64,000 bases of DNA from Pyrenochaeta sp. MPI-SDFR-AT-0127 (GCA_020747015.1 JAGTJM010000014.1:124001-188000), one strand, 5' to 3'. Shown: positions 11,063 to 22,688, counted from the first letter of the stretch. Notes: generated from the sequence alone by a model not told the origin. Numbers and translations are program-made.

Positions 11063-12218
11063 TCACGCAGGGTCGATCTTTGAGTTTGTCTCAAGCTCCT
11101 GCACGCGAACCATGATCTTAGCCTTCCAATTCTTGTAGTCCTCCTGCTTTCGCTCGCCAAGATAGTCAGTAGCATCCTGCATCATAGTACCCAGGCCAAT
11201 ATAGTCGCTTCCGCCAATTTTGAGGCCCTTGTGTTTCACCGCTGCGAAGTGAGAGTCACTACCCGTTGTCTCCACGCCATCCATTTCACTTCCGTCATTG
11301 TGAGGAGTCACATTCAGAAACCATTCCATTTGCAACCAACCCTCCTCTTGCGCCATAGGCATCATTTGCTCTGTCTGGAGCGAAAGCTCTTCGTAGGTAG
11401 CATCTCGCGCGGCGGATAACTTCAAGAGTGTAGTTACCGCCTTTTCTCGCCATTCATTGTACTGCTCTGGTGAAACATCCACGTCTTTCATTCGCGTGAA
11501 AACGTACAAGAATATTACAGCTATCAAGCTGAGTATACGAGTGTCAGTAACCTTGGTGAGAGAACCCTGTGATGTTGTTGTAGCTCGTCGTGGCCGCTGG
11601 CTCGGCGAATCGGCGGCTGCAGCAGACATGCGAAGCAGCAGAGGAAGAATAGATTCGACCCCAGTGTAGATATGCGGCGCAGCAATTGGGTATTCAAACG
11701 CCTTCACCAATTCACGTATGGTGGACATGGCCCACTCGGGAGTTTCTTGTGTCCTTTCATCACCCATCCTTGTACTCCGTGGTGTCTTCCTCCCACTCAG
11801 CGGAGTCTTCGGCGTATTGTGTGCCGATGGTGGCACTGAAGTCGTCGTTTTACGGGGTGTTTGAGGGTCTCTAGTGGCTGTAGAGGTAGGTAACGCACTA
11901 CTGAGGTAATTGTATAACTTCTTGTAGATTCGTGGAGGGCATGGAGGGCGAGACGCAATTGTGGGGAGGTTGAGACGCTTTTTGAGTCTATCAAAGTTAG
12001 TAATGAAAGCCCATAGACAAAACGCACTTTACACACCTTTCGCATGCCAATTGAGCACATGCATACGGCCGTGCGATCTCCTCGTCAGGCTTCAAGTGAG
12101 CAACGCTTCGCGACCGCGCCAGCAACGAAAGGGCCAACTCCAGCAACTCGGGTGGTAGAGGCCCATTGAGTGTCGGAATGAGCCCAGTGAGCGACTGTTC
12201 AATGTTTGCCCTACTCAT
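11063..12218 (-). CDS. ORC6: Origin recognition complex subunit 6
   Basis: ORC6 is the cyclin-fold subunit of the six-protein complex that marks replication origins and loads MCM helicase. Exon 1 is 12218-12037, the intron 12036-11988 has donor GTGTGT, a perfect TACTAAC branch point and TAG acceptor, and exon 2 is 11987-11063; total 368 aa. The N-terminus (IEQSLTGLIPTL...PPELLELALSLLARSR) is the ORC6 cyclin-like repeat, followed by LKPDEEIARPYACAQLACERLK. The middle is a Thr/Pro-rich linker with several TP and SP sites (for example NTPKTPLSGRKTPR) that could be CDK targets, as is known for yeast Orc6. The C-terminal helical domain holds WREKAVTTLLKLSAAR. Assignment rests on domain order and length. 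Confidence 0.9.
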
Positions 12219-13712
12219 CTTGACATGTGCGTTGAGAAATACTGCGCCTTGTGTGGCGCGTCCGGCTTCGAAGGCCAATTTCGCGCTGTCACGTGGAATG
12301 GGCGAGCCAAGCCCAACCAAATCGGGAATCATGTGTCAGTTCAACATTACTTCTTGACTCCAATTCAGAAAGGCCGCCTTCTTTAGCATATAGCTTAGAG
12401 ATCAGTGCCTAGCAGCCTGATAGATACCGTTGTCTTCGGATAATAACCTCACGATGTTATACATAAGAAAATCGCACCATGCCGCAACATTCCACACTTG
12501 CATGCAATTGGAGCTCGACCCGGTCTTAACTTACGGGCGCAGGAATCGTCCCTAGAGGTTGCAAGAGTTCTGGATTTATTGTCATTCAAGCTACCTGAGC
12601 CATCGATCAACAATTTGGACTTTTGTGTCTAAAGTAGAGTGCTCGGCTGAGCACACGTTTGCACCCTATCGCAAGCCAATTCTCGACAACATGGATCATG
12701 AACGAGGACTGAGCACAAAAACAGAATTCCAATTCCCACGTCGCTGCGCTCGTCAACATGGCTGACTACATATGCGAAGCCGCAGATGATTGGTTCAAGT
12801 TTCAACAGCACAAAGAATGGCTGTTGCTCGTCTCCAAAAAAGGACGAGGCTATGCAGTACTCTGCAGAACAACATGGACCTCAGGTGGCCTGGAAAAGAG
12901 ATGTACTCTAGAGAAGTTGTGTCTAACAAATGATCAGCTAGAAAGCTAAATTTTGTTATCGATCTTCCCTAGCTGTATTGTGCAACGTTTTAGTAGGGCT
13001 ATATTCTCAATTGTCGTCATACGGTTACAGTTACATCTCCAACTCTCTCACCGCTATGGTGAACCGTTAGATACCTCCACTGTTGTAAGAGACAGATCAG
13101 CAATCCACGCTATGATGTACTGCAAGGACACTGATTCACGCCTTTCCGCTTCTGTTGATGTCTCTAATACAACCAACTGTAGCACGAAGCTATCGCAATC
13201 AGGCGGTCAAGGCCTCATATTCTGCAAACACGTCAACGTGGCTTGAATCGTAGCCCAATGTTTCGACCAAAAGACCCAACATCGTACTTGATAGGTTGCA
13301 ACAGTCAGCCCGTCCGCCACGAGAGCGAAAGCGATATCGACACAGTCAAACTGTACGACACTCAACGTCCAAATTAGGTGCGTTTAGAAGTACGAAGGCC
13401 ATGCTAGTATCGGGATCTTGCATTTTGACAGCTCGGATGCAGTCGGTGTCTGCCCTCAAGCAAGAGCTCATGATAATTTGTTGGAGGTAATAAGGTATTT
13501 AGCGATTCCGCTGCCCTCACATGCTTCCGTGAGCACAGTTCAGTTTCGTCATCTGCGACTTCTCGCTACTCTCTACGCTACACCGAGATTATCCTACCAC
13601 TAGACAGATCAAGGGTTATTCATAAACACAGCACCAGCACCTCATTCTCGAGAACCTAGCCGGCCCTAAATCTGAATCTCAACACTGGTTTCGCATCACG
13701 TTACCAGCCATT
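12219..13712. other. Gene-free stretch before the secreted-protein island
   Basis: About 1.5 kb without a supported gene. It contains only short open frames on both strands that resemble no protein I know and lack convincing splice partners. The last 200 bp must contain the promoter of the first small secreted protein. Confidence 0.45.
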
Positions 13713-14163
13713 ATGTTGTTCATCCCCCTTCTCATTCCTCTCCTAGCCGTTTTACCCAACACACTATCGGCTCCTGTGTCCGTTCAAGGCTATAATAATT
13801 GCGGTTTCGTGCTCACAAAGCCTGAGGAGAACGTCCACGCCGGTCTGACCGCCTTCGATGCTTGTACACACTTTTTCTACAACACGACGATTGAGGATTA
13901 CCAAGATGCATATGCGTTCAATCTATTTGGCGGATGTAAATGTGGGTTTTATGTGTAAGTCCTCAGCTCCATAACCATTATCTGAGACCCAACAAGTTAC
14001 ATGGGTAGAGACATGATATCTAACTGTTCATAGGGAGCAGAACGAGTGTGAGACACATGTGAACAGTGGTCCATTCCTCGATGGGCCAACAAGGGGAGAA
14101 TATTGGGAGACCATAGAGTTTGCGGAGCCAAAGCCAAAGTGGTATAATTGCTTTCAGATCTGA
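13713..14163 (+). CDS. Small secreted Cys-containing protein (island member 1), 123 aa
   Basis: Exon 1 is 13713-13954, the intron 13955-14033 (GTAAGT...TAG, phase 2) and exon 2 14034-14163 (TGA). A hydrophobic signal peptide of about 19 residues ends near TLSAPV. The mature part has six Cys in the order C...C...CxC...C...C. The motif CKCGFY stands directly before the split codon of the intron, and the protein ends in YNCFQI. The same layout is found in three neighbouring genes. No known domain is recognised. The short length, Cys content and signal peptide are effector-like; this is inference. Confidence 0.8.
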
Positions 14164-14418
14164 TTGGAAAGACTGGAAGTGCTATTGTCTTCCAGAATTT
14201 GATGTGCAAGTCTGGTTTGGCACAGATATATAGTACACAGACTGCTTTTCCTTTTTCGCAACACGAATCTTGGTGTTTTTATAGATTGGTAATTCGTTGA
14301 AATTTTAGAACTATGCTTCCGCTCGATTTGCGCCATTTTATGGAAAGCTACAAGATCAAATCACTTAGGTACTTGTCATGCTACGTCTTTCGAGCGTACA
14401 TTGGCTGCCACGGGCGAC

Positions 14419-15871
14419 TCATACCGCGAGTATAGAAGTCGCTTCAACGCTAATTGTATGCACCCTCATGAAGTTGTGCTGCTCGACCAACGCAGTGAAA
14501 TTATTGATCATGTCGCCCACAGCAGGACTGGGCTGAAGAATTCTGGAAGGGTTCGATGGTGGTTTGCGAGGCTCCAGGTACGATTTGATACCGAAAAAGA
14601 TACACGGCGACTTGTGGTCCGTTTCGCATTCCATAACATGGGCTCCATCAATGATCTTGTTACCCAATTCGGCCTTGTGTTGGATCAGGAAGTAGGCAAA
14701 CCCGATAGCATTAGGGGTCCCTATATTGTCTTGTCAACAAATAATGAGCGTTTTGAGACTTGAAATGCTCGTACCGAGTATGGCCTTTCCTTCTTCGGTC
14801 GTCATATCGAAGATAAGTCCTACTTTGTTGAGGTCTGAATTCCGCTGATTGAAAGCACGCTTCAGGACCTTCAGTGTAGCTTCATTCACAATACTCAGTG
14901 CCATGAAGAAGTGGATGTTGTCCAAGTCTTCTCTATCAACATCGTGCTGCCAAAGACCCCACATTATGTCGGAAGACGACTGCAAAATCGGCATCTGGTC
15001 TGCTGGAACCGGGGGTTTTAGCCTCGCGCCGTTCTCTTTCGGTCCGTTACGACTAAGGGCAATAATTCCTGATAACAGCGTTAGTGGCCTTAATCACTTT
15101 AGAAAATCATGTCTGTAGGTTAGACTTACCGCCTTGTGCTCCGTTGACTGCCATATGAAATCGAGCACCGGTTGGCTGTAAAATGGATTAGTCTGTAATA
15201 TTTGTTCAGATCAGAGACTGACTCGACGCTGTACACCATCCGGTGCGGTATATTTCTGGTTCACAAGCTCAACTTTGGATGGGTCGTTTGCACGATACCC
15301 TTCGCCATGATAGATCAGAGACAACTCCCATAGGCCTCCATGCTCCCTGCACTTATCAGAGATACCACGAGACCGAAAAAAATTGGCAACCCCCCAATGG
15401 CCTCCCTTATCCCACCTACACCACGCCGGGTCTGGTTCTACGTAAACATTGTAGGCCCATTCTTCGAGATCGTCTTCAGTACATCGAGTAAGTACAGTTC
15501 TTCGTCCTTCCTGGACAAAAGGGATAGTTCCTACCTAGTTCCCAATAGCTACGGGCAGAATCTCGTGGTGGCATGAACAATTGTCCGGCGTCTGCATCTG
15601 AATATGACATTGCATTGAGCAGCATGGTTCCTTTAGCTACCGATTTGCACCAGAGCTCCTCATTCGCAGGTTGTGGAGGTTTGTCTTCGAACCATCCCGT
15701 GTGAGGCCCGGAAAAGCCTTTTTCAGACTGCGTAGAGCCGGAGTGAAGCTGGGAGAAGCTGCCATTTGTCTGTGGCAAGCCTCGTAAGAAAACGTCTAGA
15801 GGTGAGTCAACGGATTCGGAGAAAATGGTAGTGAGTATCGCGAAAAGAGCCAGAAGGATGACAACCTGCAT
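14419..15871 (-). CDS. Predicted secreted protein of unknown family, 409 aa, five exons
   Basis: Exons are 15871-15535, 15473-15223, 15175-15130 (46 nt), 15068-14775 and 14720-14419 (TGA); the introns all have GT...AG ends and the phases close exactly to 410 codons. The N-terminus has a 16- to 20-residue hydrophobic core (VVILLALFAILTTIF) and then SESVDSPLDV, a probable signal peptide. The mature part is rich in Trp and Gly in the middle (WCRWDKGGHWG) and has the segments HMAVNGAQGGIIALSRNG and SSDIMWGLW. The C-terminal half looks like an alpha/beta globular domain. I do not recognise the family. It lies in opposite orientation inside a run of small secreted genes, but lacks their CxC splice motif, so it is a neighbour rather than a member. 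Confidence 0.75.
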
Positions 15872-16306
15872 ATTGCAGGTAATCGTAAGCGTATTGAAAA
15901 TGTAAAAGAAGCGTAAAGGCTTGGAATGAGTTGACTTGATAGTTTCTGAGAGGGACGTGAACTGAAGATATGAGCGCCACAGTGGGGGAAGGTGCGGACT
16001 CTCCCAATAATAGCCTCTTTCACCGTGCGAACCGCAAATGGAGCCTACGAGATACTGCACAGACCCATCTTGAAAAACTCAGATCTCTCTTCAAGGCCAT
16101 CTGTGCGATGAGCGGTGAAAGAGCACGTTCCAGAGTGTTTGCCTCTACTCTTTACTTCACCTTTTTCACCGTAGTCCCATGCGGGCGGAATACGTCACAC
16201 ATCTGACTCTCCTCATGTTGATATAATTTCCCACTTCTTATTTTCTTATCCTGCTCACAACAGACTTCCGGAGCTTGACTTTACTACAAAAATATTTTCT
16301 AGTCTA

Positions 16307-16853
16307 ATGTCGACACACGCTACCATGCGACTCCTCATTTGGTTTCTGGCAAGTGCCATCGGTATCCTTGGCGCTCCTGTCGACGGTGGCATCTCCCAAG
16401 GTCTAACTATAGAGATTCCTTCTATTACCAATTTCGATAGTGACCTTCCTTCTCTCAACGGAACATCTGGAAACATGGCTAGTGCATCCCGCTACTCGTG
16501 CGGCCAATATAAATTTGAAGACGGATGGACTCAGAACTTCGTCTCTCAAGTCTGGGCTGGTCGTCCCCGCGATGAACTAATTTGCCATTCCATGAACTAC
16601 GAGCGCACTCACTCTACAAAAGGTGGTCAAGCTGGAAGGATGATAGCTGCAAAGGTCGACCCAGGTTGTACTTGCTTCCTATATGGGTAAAGTCTCGACA
16701 AGTACTGTACCGAATTGCCTTACTAATTATATCAGGACTCCTTGTGACCCTGTTCAGGGCCATGCGGAGGCCTGGCAGGGGTGGGAAACATGGGGTACTT
16801 GGGCGTACACCGATAAGGTATTCAAGGGCTGGTGGTGTCGCGAAGCCTACTAG
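16307..16853 (+). CDS. Small secreted Cys-containing protein (island member 2), 159-165 aa
   Basis: Exon 1 is 16307-16686 and the 49-bp intron is 16687-16735 (GTAAAG, TACTAATT-like branch point, CAG; phase 2); exon 2 is 16736-16853 (TAG). Two in-frame ATGs exist, at 16307 and 16325; the second gives a cleaner signal peptide (MRLLIWFLASAIGILGAP). The mature part holds six Cys in the order C...C...CxC...C...C, with CTCFLY immediately before the split Gly codon and WWCREAY at the end. An N-glycosylation sequon (NGTS) lies in the pro-like segment. Exon 2 is strikingly Trp-rich. No known domain is recognised. Confidence 0.8.
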
Positions 16854-18112
16854 ACGAAGTACAAGCGGAAAATATGGGAGCCTTGAGGTCGGATGGTGGC
16901 AAGAGAGTTGGTGATGCGATACTGCGAAAGCTCTTTCTCATATACGGCAGATTCAACCTGATACTGGGTACCATCGTATGCACATTTTTGCCCCACGGCT
17001 TTGAGTGTATGCAAGTAATCTTTGGCTTATGGGCTTTAATTGGCCTGACGACATCCCAAGAGCGTTGATGACTTCGAGGCAGCATCTTTATAACCAATAT
17101 ACAAAAAGGCTTTCGAAAAACTACCTTCTCAAAGTATGGCCTATCAGTTCACGCTACCGATTCTGTTGTCTATTAGCGAACCTGCAATACGTCGATAATG
17201 TTGTACTGTGTCTGACTCGCTGCTCTTTCGCTTTGCAATTCGAAAGCGCGATTATGTTGCTTAAGATCGTGCAATATCTGTGAATTAAGATTACTTCTTG
17301 ATAATTTCAGCACGATACTAAGTTATCTTCGGATGTATCGAGCAAGTTCGGGGTAGGGAAGCTGGACCTTCGACAGGAGGGCCTCCAAATACAGGTTGAA
17401 GGAATGTCTAGTAGCATTGAAAATTTATTCAATCGATGCAACTCTAGAATATTTTCTTCGTTATGGAGAACAGATGAAGTTCTCACATCTCACAGCCTTA
17501 CGGTGTTCTGATGGCAAAAGAATCGTCGTGCAATCAGCTCTCACTTTACCCCAATATGAAAGACCCACTGTACCATCATACCCAAAGTGTTGGATTTGAG
17601 CACCTTTAGAAATGAGAAGCATTGGATGTAAGCCTAGCCTTGTCCATAAATTGGTTCTTCAGCTGGAAACTCGTGGATGGACTGGATGTGACTTATCGCG
17701 CGAACCTACAGATGTACGATCAAAACGGCCTAACGCTGACATGCAAGCCTGAATTGATACGTAATGCGAAGAATGATCAAGGTATGCATCGAGGTGGTCT
17801 CGTGAGCCAAGCGCGTCCCGATCGAGTCGCATTGAAAGACCTTGTTTCAAAGGGCCCTGTCCTGGAATGGAGCTGAGTGGTTGATTGGCTGACTGCACAA
17901 CTACGCCTTCCGCCCGCGTGCCGGGTAAAGCGAAACAATTGACCACACATACGGTGATAGTGATGAAATTGAGCTGATATCACATCTGTGCCCACTTGTT
18001 GAACCGTGTCACGGTGTCCATAAAGGTAGTCACACCCAACTCTGTTGTCCCCAGTTCCTCACCAAGAACTGTGATTCCAACCTTCCTTCGGGTATTCGCT
18101 GTTCACTGGAAA
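16854..18112. other. Gene-free stretch inside the secreted-protein island
   Basis: About 1.26 kb with only short frames on both strands. I looked for a further copy of the CxC-plus-intron motif on both strands and saw none. Confidence 0.45.
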
Positions 18113-18698
18113 ATGACCATGTATTCTTATAGCTCTCTTCTCATCTTGATCTTCGTGCTTCTCTCCGTTACTACTGCACACGAAGATTCGATCCGCTTGG
18201 CAAACGTCCGGACCCTTCGTTATCCCCAGATGGTGCATCGCGATGTGGACACCAGTATACTTGCACGCGATTCCAGTGCCCTGGAAGTGTCCGCCGTGCC
18301 TATAAAGAACGTAATCGAAAGAAACCCGGAAACCACAGTCAATGCCGATCAATGCTACGAGAAGAACAAGAACATCTGTGCTGAATTCATCATCGGTACG
18401 AATACCGTCAGTCAACAGATACGCATAGACGATAATGGGTGCACGCCAATTCAAAATGCTGCCGACATCACAGCTATAAATGTCTTTGACTGCTGGTGTG
18501 GCATCTGGAAGTAAGTGCCATTTTCAGGAAAGGTACAAAACATGCATTGACTTGCTTCGTAGCGCTGCAAGTGATACGGCCTGCAACAATGGCGATGACG
18601 AACGAGTGGATCAGTTCAATAATTGTGCAGGACTGAAGACGCGCAAAGAGCGGGGATGGAAGTGGACGCCAACTCACGTTAGCTGCTTCAGGCTATAG
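18113..18698 (+). CDS. Small secreted Cys-containing protein (island member 3), 177 aa
   Basis: Exon 1 is 18113-18510, intron 18511-18562 (GTAAGT...TAG, phase 2), exon 2 18563-18698 (TAG). A signal peptide (YSSLLILIFVLLSVTTAH) follows MTMYS; the alternative ATG at 18119 would shorten it by two residues. A low-complexity pro-like region to about residue 75 precedes eight Cys arranged C-C-C-CxC-C-C-C. CWCGIW directly precedes the split Asn codon, and the protein ends in SCFRL. This is the most Cys-rich of the four. The same splice position as in members 1, 2 and 4 indicates common descent. Function unknown. Confidence 0.8.
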
Positions 18699-19949
18699 AG
18701 GTTCACCAGAGGGTTCTTACAATATCCAACTAATAATCCATCCCTATACTGCACTTAGATTGTTCAGTTTCCATGTATCATTCACTCGTGATTGATGCTT
18801 CTCTCGATAGTCTGAATGTCAGCAGTGTACAATGTACGTATACCAAGAAACGGCAAACATGACAGAATGAAGAACACCCATACGAAGAGTCTCGCACTAC
18901 TCAAATCCAGCGATCCTGCACAGTGTGCAGCGATTGCTTTGCTGGCCTTCACCGAGCAAGTGCCGTACCTTTTGATGAATTTTGAACCTTGAACGACGTC
19001 AAAAGACTGAAGGCCGAGTGAGTCATACACGGACAGCTCCATTCTGGCCAGGAAATTTGAGTTTGTTATTGCTTTCTGTATTAGCCTGCTGAAGGGACCA
19101 GCATCTGAATCGAGCGCTGTGATCATGTAGCACCTGACAAAGAGCTTCATATGACTGATATAGGCCGTGTGATACGCAACACACATCAGGCATCTGCATC
19201 ACAGAACCTGAGCGTGAGCACCAACGTTGCCAATGGCTCGAACAACCATTAGTACCACCAGTCATTCAGAACAAAACTTTAATGTGTATTTCTCCCTTTA
19301 AAACGCACCGTACAATAGGACGACCTTTTTGTTCTTTTATTCCAGCATGCAATATTGCAACTTCCGTATGGTCTGTTGCATTTACACTTGTACTATTCAG
19401 GCAAAATTTCTTATCCGTCTTTGATGCACAGATACCAAAGCCAGGGGAATTAGCTATTTCGGCTGGTTGTACCATTCTTATCACACCGCTAGAGAGCCAC
19501 ACCTAAGAGCGGTATCACTTCAGAACTGTACAGGTGGAAGCTATCTCGAAGTGACACCTACAATGACTGTCATGACAATCCAATGTTCTGAAGATACATC
19601 CTATCTCATATGAGGCATTCGTTTTTGATGTTTGATGTTAGATATTTGAAATTACTGTTGATGATCAGGTTTGAGGTGTTGTGCTAAGGTGATGACCAGT
19701 ATTCGAAAGGATGGGTGCCAAAGCAACAGCGTGTAACAAACAATCTGCGAAGTCGAGGCGTAAGACAACCTAGCGGCAAAAAATCTGAAATGAATAAACC
19801 GATAAGCATATCATACGCGAGGTTGCACCATCCGCTTAGGCATCTCAATTACCTCACAAAGGGTCCCTCAATTCTGTCTTAAGTTCGTCTTGAAACACAC
19901 TACGTTCACTCATCTTCCACATCACGATCAGAAATACCCGCCTACCACC
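18699..19949 (-). other. Gap holding a possible degraded minus-strand gene (about 19502-18782)
   Basis: Several minus-strand frames look protein-like but do not join cleanly. From 19502 to 19266 there is an 78-codon stretch with Cys and N-glycosylation sequons, starting directly after a CTTAG that could be an acceptor. From 19186 to 18782 there is a frame whose end contains a 20-residue hydrophobic helix (LFVWVFFILSCLPFLGI) and a charged tail, like the last segment of a membrane protein. No start or consistent splice path was found, so this may be a decayed gene or chance. The part 19503-19949 shows nothing but the promoter of the next gene. Confidence 0.3.
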
Positions 19950-20787
19950 ATGCGTTTCTCTACACTCTTCGTGGACGCTATTATTATAGTCTCGTCCGCT
20001 CTCGCTACACCAATCAAGTCTGGGGAGTTTGACTACGTCTTAGTTGGTAATGCCACAAACAACAGTACAAGAGCCTATACGCTCCAAGTTACTGGAAAAT
20101 ACAATGTTCGTATCATTGGCGAGAAAGTCAATGGTGAATTCATGCGGCCGGCCACTTATCACGTTGAGCAAGGCCATGTTTGCAAGTTCTACAGGTAAGA
20201 CTGTCCTTCCCCGCTTTGCGTTTAAGCGTTCGTAATAATAACATGGGAAAGTGAGGCTACTGGTGGCATCGGATATCCTATCGGCGAGTATGTTGGTCCA
20301 ATTGATGGCAACTTTGGTCGACACTGGGCTGCTTTCTATGAGTGCTGGCACGTCAGTAGGGATCCCAAGTCAGCAGATAACACTCCTCTCAAAGCAACTC
20401 TTATTGCCAAGAAGCCACGCAGTGCAACCCCTGGCAGTTTGAACGCAATTCCTTGTGGGTATGCACTGACGACTAGCGGTACTCAACTTTCCTTGAATGA
20501 GTCCGGCAAGGGTCATATGGTGTACTTTGCTGTCAACGGCGGAAAATACGCAACTGTCTTCTACCATATCTCTAGCGGCTGTGATTGCCGCTTCTTCAGG
20601 TGAGCCAGTTTGTTGAACGGGAAAAAGCCTGCAAATCCTTCCAGGTCTTGAAACAGCACACTGACAAACCCATAGCAACCGGGACTCCCGCGGAGGAGCT
20701 GAAATGATCGCCGAGGTGGAGGGACCTGCAGATGGCGACTTTGATGGCCCCCAGGCCACGCGCTACCAGTGCTGGATCCGCAAATAG
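19950..20787 (+). CDS. Secreted two-repeat protein (island member 4), 234 aa
   Basis: Exons are 19950-20194, 20252-20599 and 20676-20787 (TAG); both introns are phase 2. After a signal peptide (FSTLFVDAIIIVSSALATP) the protein consists of two diverged copies of one unit. Copy 1 has HVCKFY before the first intron and GPIDGNF...FYECWH after it. Copy 2 has CDCRFF before the second intron and GPADGDF...RYQCWIRK after it. The introns split the same Ser codon in both copies, so the unit was duplicated together with its intron. Copy 1 has His where the others have the first Cys of CxC. Sequons NATNNST and NES are present. The first acceptor (GAAAG) is not pyrimidine-rich, but phase and homology support it. 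Function unknown. Confidence 0.8.
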
Positions 20788-21746
20788 GGAGGCGACTAGG
20801 TGTCTGTATTGAGACCTCAAAGACGATTGCGGCTTTGATATGCTGTTATCGAGGCCAAGCTTCTCCGCGAATGTGCTCATGATTTCGACGTCTGCCCACA
20901 GTATTTCATTGTAAACTGTGTGGCTTCAGAGCATATAGCAAGTACTGAAGTGAACGAACAAAGTTCTGCATATCTTTTCACGCTCTGCAATGCAATCTTG
21001 AAGTCTGAATCTGAACATTGCCATGCTCGTGCATTCCGGTTTCCATGATTCCATCTTCGCTTCCAACCATCTCCCAAGGCTCTCGAATTGGACTTGCAAG
21101 TCTTCACATTGCGGCACTTCGGTCTTCTCCTGCTCTTTGGAATCGATCTTGCATTCGCCGTCATTCAGTCTGCTCTCAATAACCCAGGATTTCTATACCG
21201 CACAGATCGGAGTTATTGGCGCACACAATGATCCTTGCTAGGCTTTCTCAAGTTTGGATGGCGCATTTTTCAATGCCGGCACAATAAATTTAATGGTTTA
21301 CACATCTGCCTCTCGAAAGGATGTTCGATGGTAGTGGTCATGAGTGCCAGTACTGCTTCACTCATCTAACGCCAAGCGATGGATAATAATATCAGACAAA
21401 TTTCAGTCGGCCGATTAGACTCATGACACGCGAACATCATATACAATGTGACTTCTCTGCTCAGAGGGTATCGGAGGTCCGGTATGATGTGGTTGGCGTA
21501 GTTCAGCCCTATGACGATAAGATAAGAAGGCCCGTGCACCAAATTTTCGACATCTCCAGCCTGCGAACTTTCTCCGCATCTGCCAGTTTCGACATTAAGT
21601 TACGCCTGTCGATTCACAGCGCCACTAATAAGCTATTACCCTATGGTAAACGTATTCCGAGGTAGCCAGAGCTTTACCAAAACTACCGTGCCCCGAGCAA
21701 ATTTCTACAGCGAGCACATTCCAAGTCTCAACCGCCATTCACCACA
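20788..21746 (-). other. Gap with one probable unassigned coding exon (21192-20926, minus)
   Basis: Minus-strand bases 21192-20926 read 88 sense codons to a TGA, directly behind a TATAG that could be an acceptor. The encoded peptide is amphipathic with six Cys and many Glu/Lys, quite unlike a random frame. It has no early in-frame ATG; an ATG-led short frame near 21360-21300 could be a first exon, but the phases I tried do not match. The rest of the gap shows nothing and includes the IMP4 promoter. Confidence 0.35.
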
Positions 21747-22688
21747 ATGATACGCAAACAAGCGCGCGAGCGCCGCGACTATCTCTACCGCCGCGCACTC
21801 ACACTTCGAGACGCAGAACTTGCCAGCAAACGTGCAGCCTTGAAAGCTTCTCTCGCCTCCGGCAAACCGCTCAATAAAGAAATTGCCGACGACACTGCAA
21901 TCCGACAAGACTACAAGTATGATGAAACCCGCGCCGATCGGACAACAGAGGAAGAGCTAGGCCTAGACGATGAGTATGCGCAATTGAGCGGCGTCGTCGA
22001 TCCAAGGGTGCTTGTCACAACGAGTCGAGACCCGAGTTCGAGACTTGGCACTTTCGCAAAGGAGATACGGTTATTGCTTCCGACCGCTGTGCGGTTGAAC
22101 CGCGGAAACCTCGTTCTGCAGAATCTAGTTGGAAGTGCAAAATCAGGTGGCCTCAGCGACATGGTGCTCCTGCATGAACATCGTGGTACACCGACAGCAC
22201 TCACTGTGAGCCATCTTCCGCATGGACCGACGGCGAGTTTCAGTCTGCACAACGTAGTATTGAGGGCAGACATACCGAATAGTTCGAGAGGCACAGTCTC
22301 TGAGTCATATCCACACCTCATATTTGAGGGGTTTTCGACAAAGTTGGGAGAGAGAGTAGTGCAGGTCTTGAAGCATCTATTCCCACCGAGGGAAGCAAAT
22401 GCGAAGGTTGGGAATCGTGTGGTAACGTATGTCAAATATATCCATGCTGCTCACAAACATCTGTTCTAACCTTACAACAGTTTCAAGAACATTGAAGATA
22501 CAATCGAAGTCCGACACCATGTCTTCGTCAAGACCGGCTATCAATCCGTCGAGCTTGCCGAAGTAGGACCACGAATGAGCATGCGATTATTTGAAATAAG
22601 AGCAGGTACCCTGGAGAACAAGGAGGGCGACGTGGAGTGGCACCTGAACCAATACACTCGAACCGGAAGGAAGAAGGAGTATTTGTGA
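21747..22688 (+). CDS. IMP4: IMP4 U3 snoRNP protein (Brix domain)
   Basis: IMP4 binds the U3 snoRNA with MPP10 and IMP3 and promotes U3 pairing to pre-18S rRNA in the nucleolus. Exon 1 is 21747-22426, intron 22427-22480 (GTATGT...CAG), exon 2 22481-22688, total 295 aa. The start IRKQARERRDYLYRRAL is typical of IMP4. The Brix domain runs from about residue 90 (VTTSRDPSSRLGTFAKEI, LNRGN) to about 265; the RNA-binding C-terminal motif with FKNIEDTIEVRHH is created by the splice. The final RTGRKKEYL is conserved in the family. Confident. Confidence 0.96.

Noticed and set aside
19620..19660. Short TTTGATGTT repeats as a satellite
   Set aside because: Only two or three imperfect copies are present.
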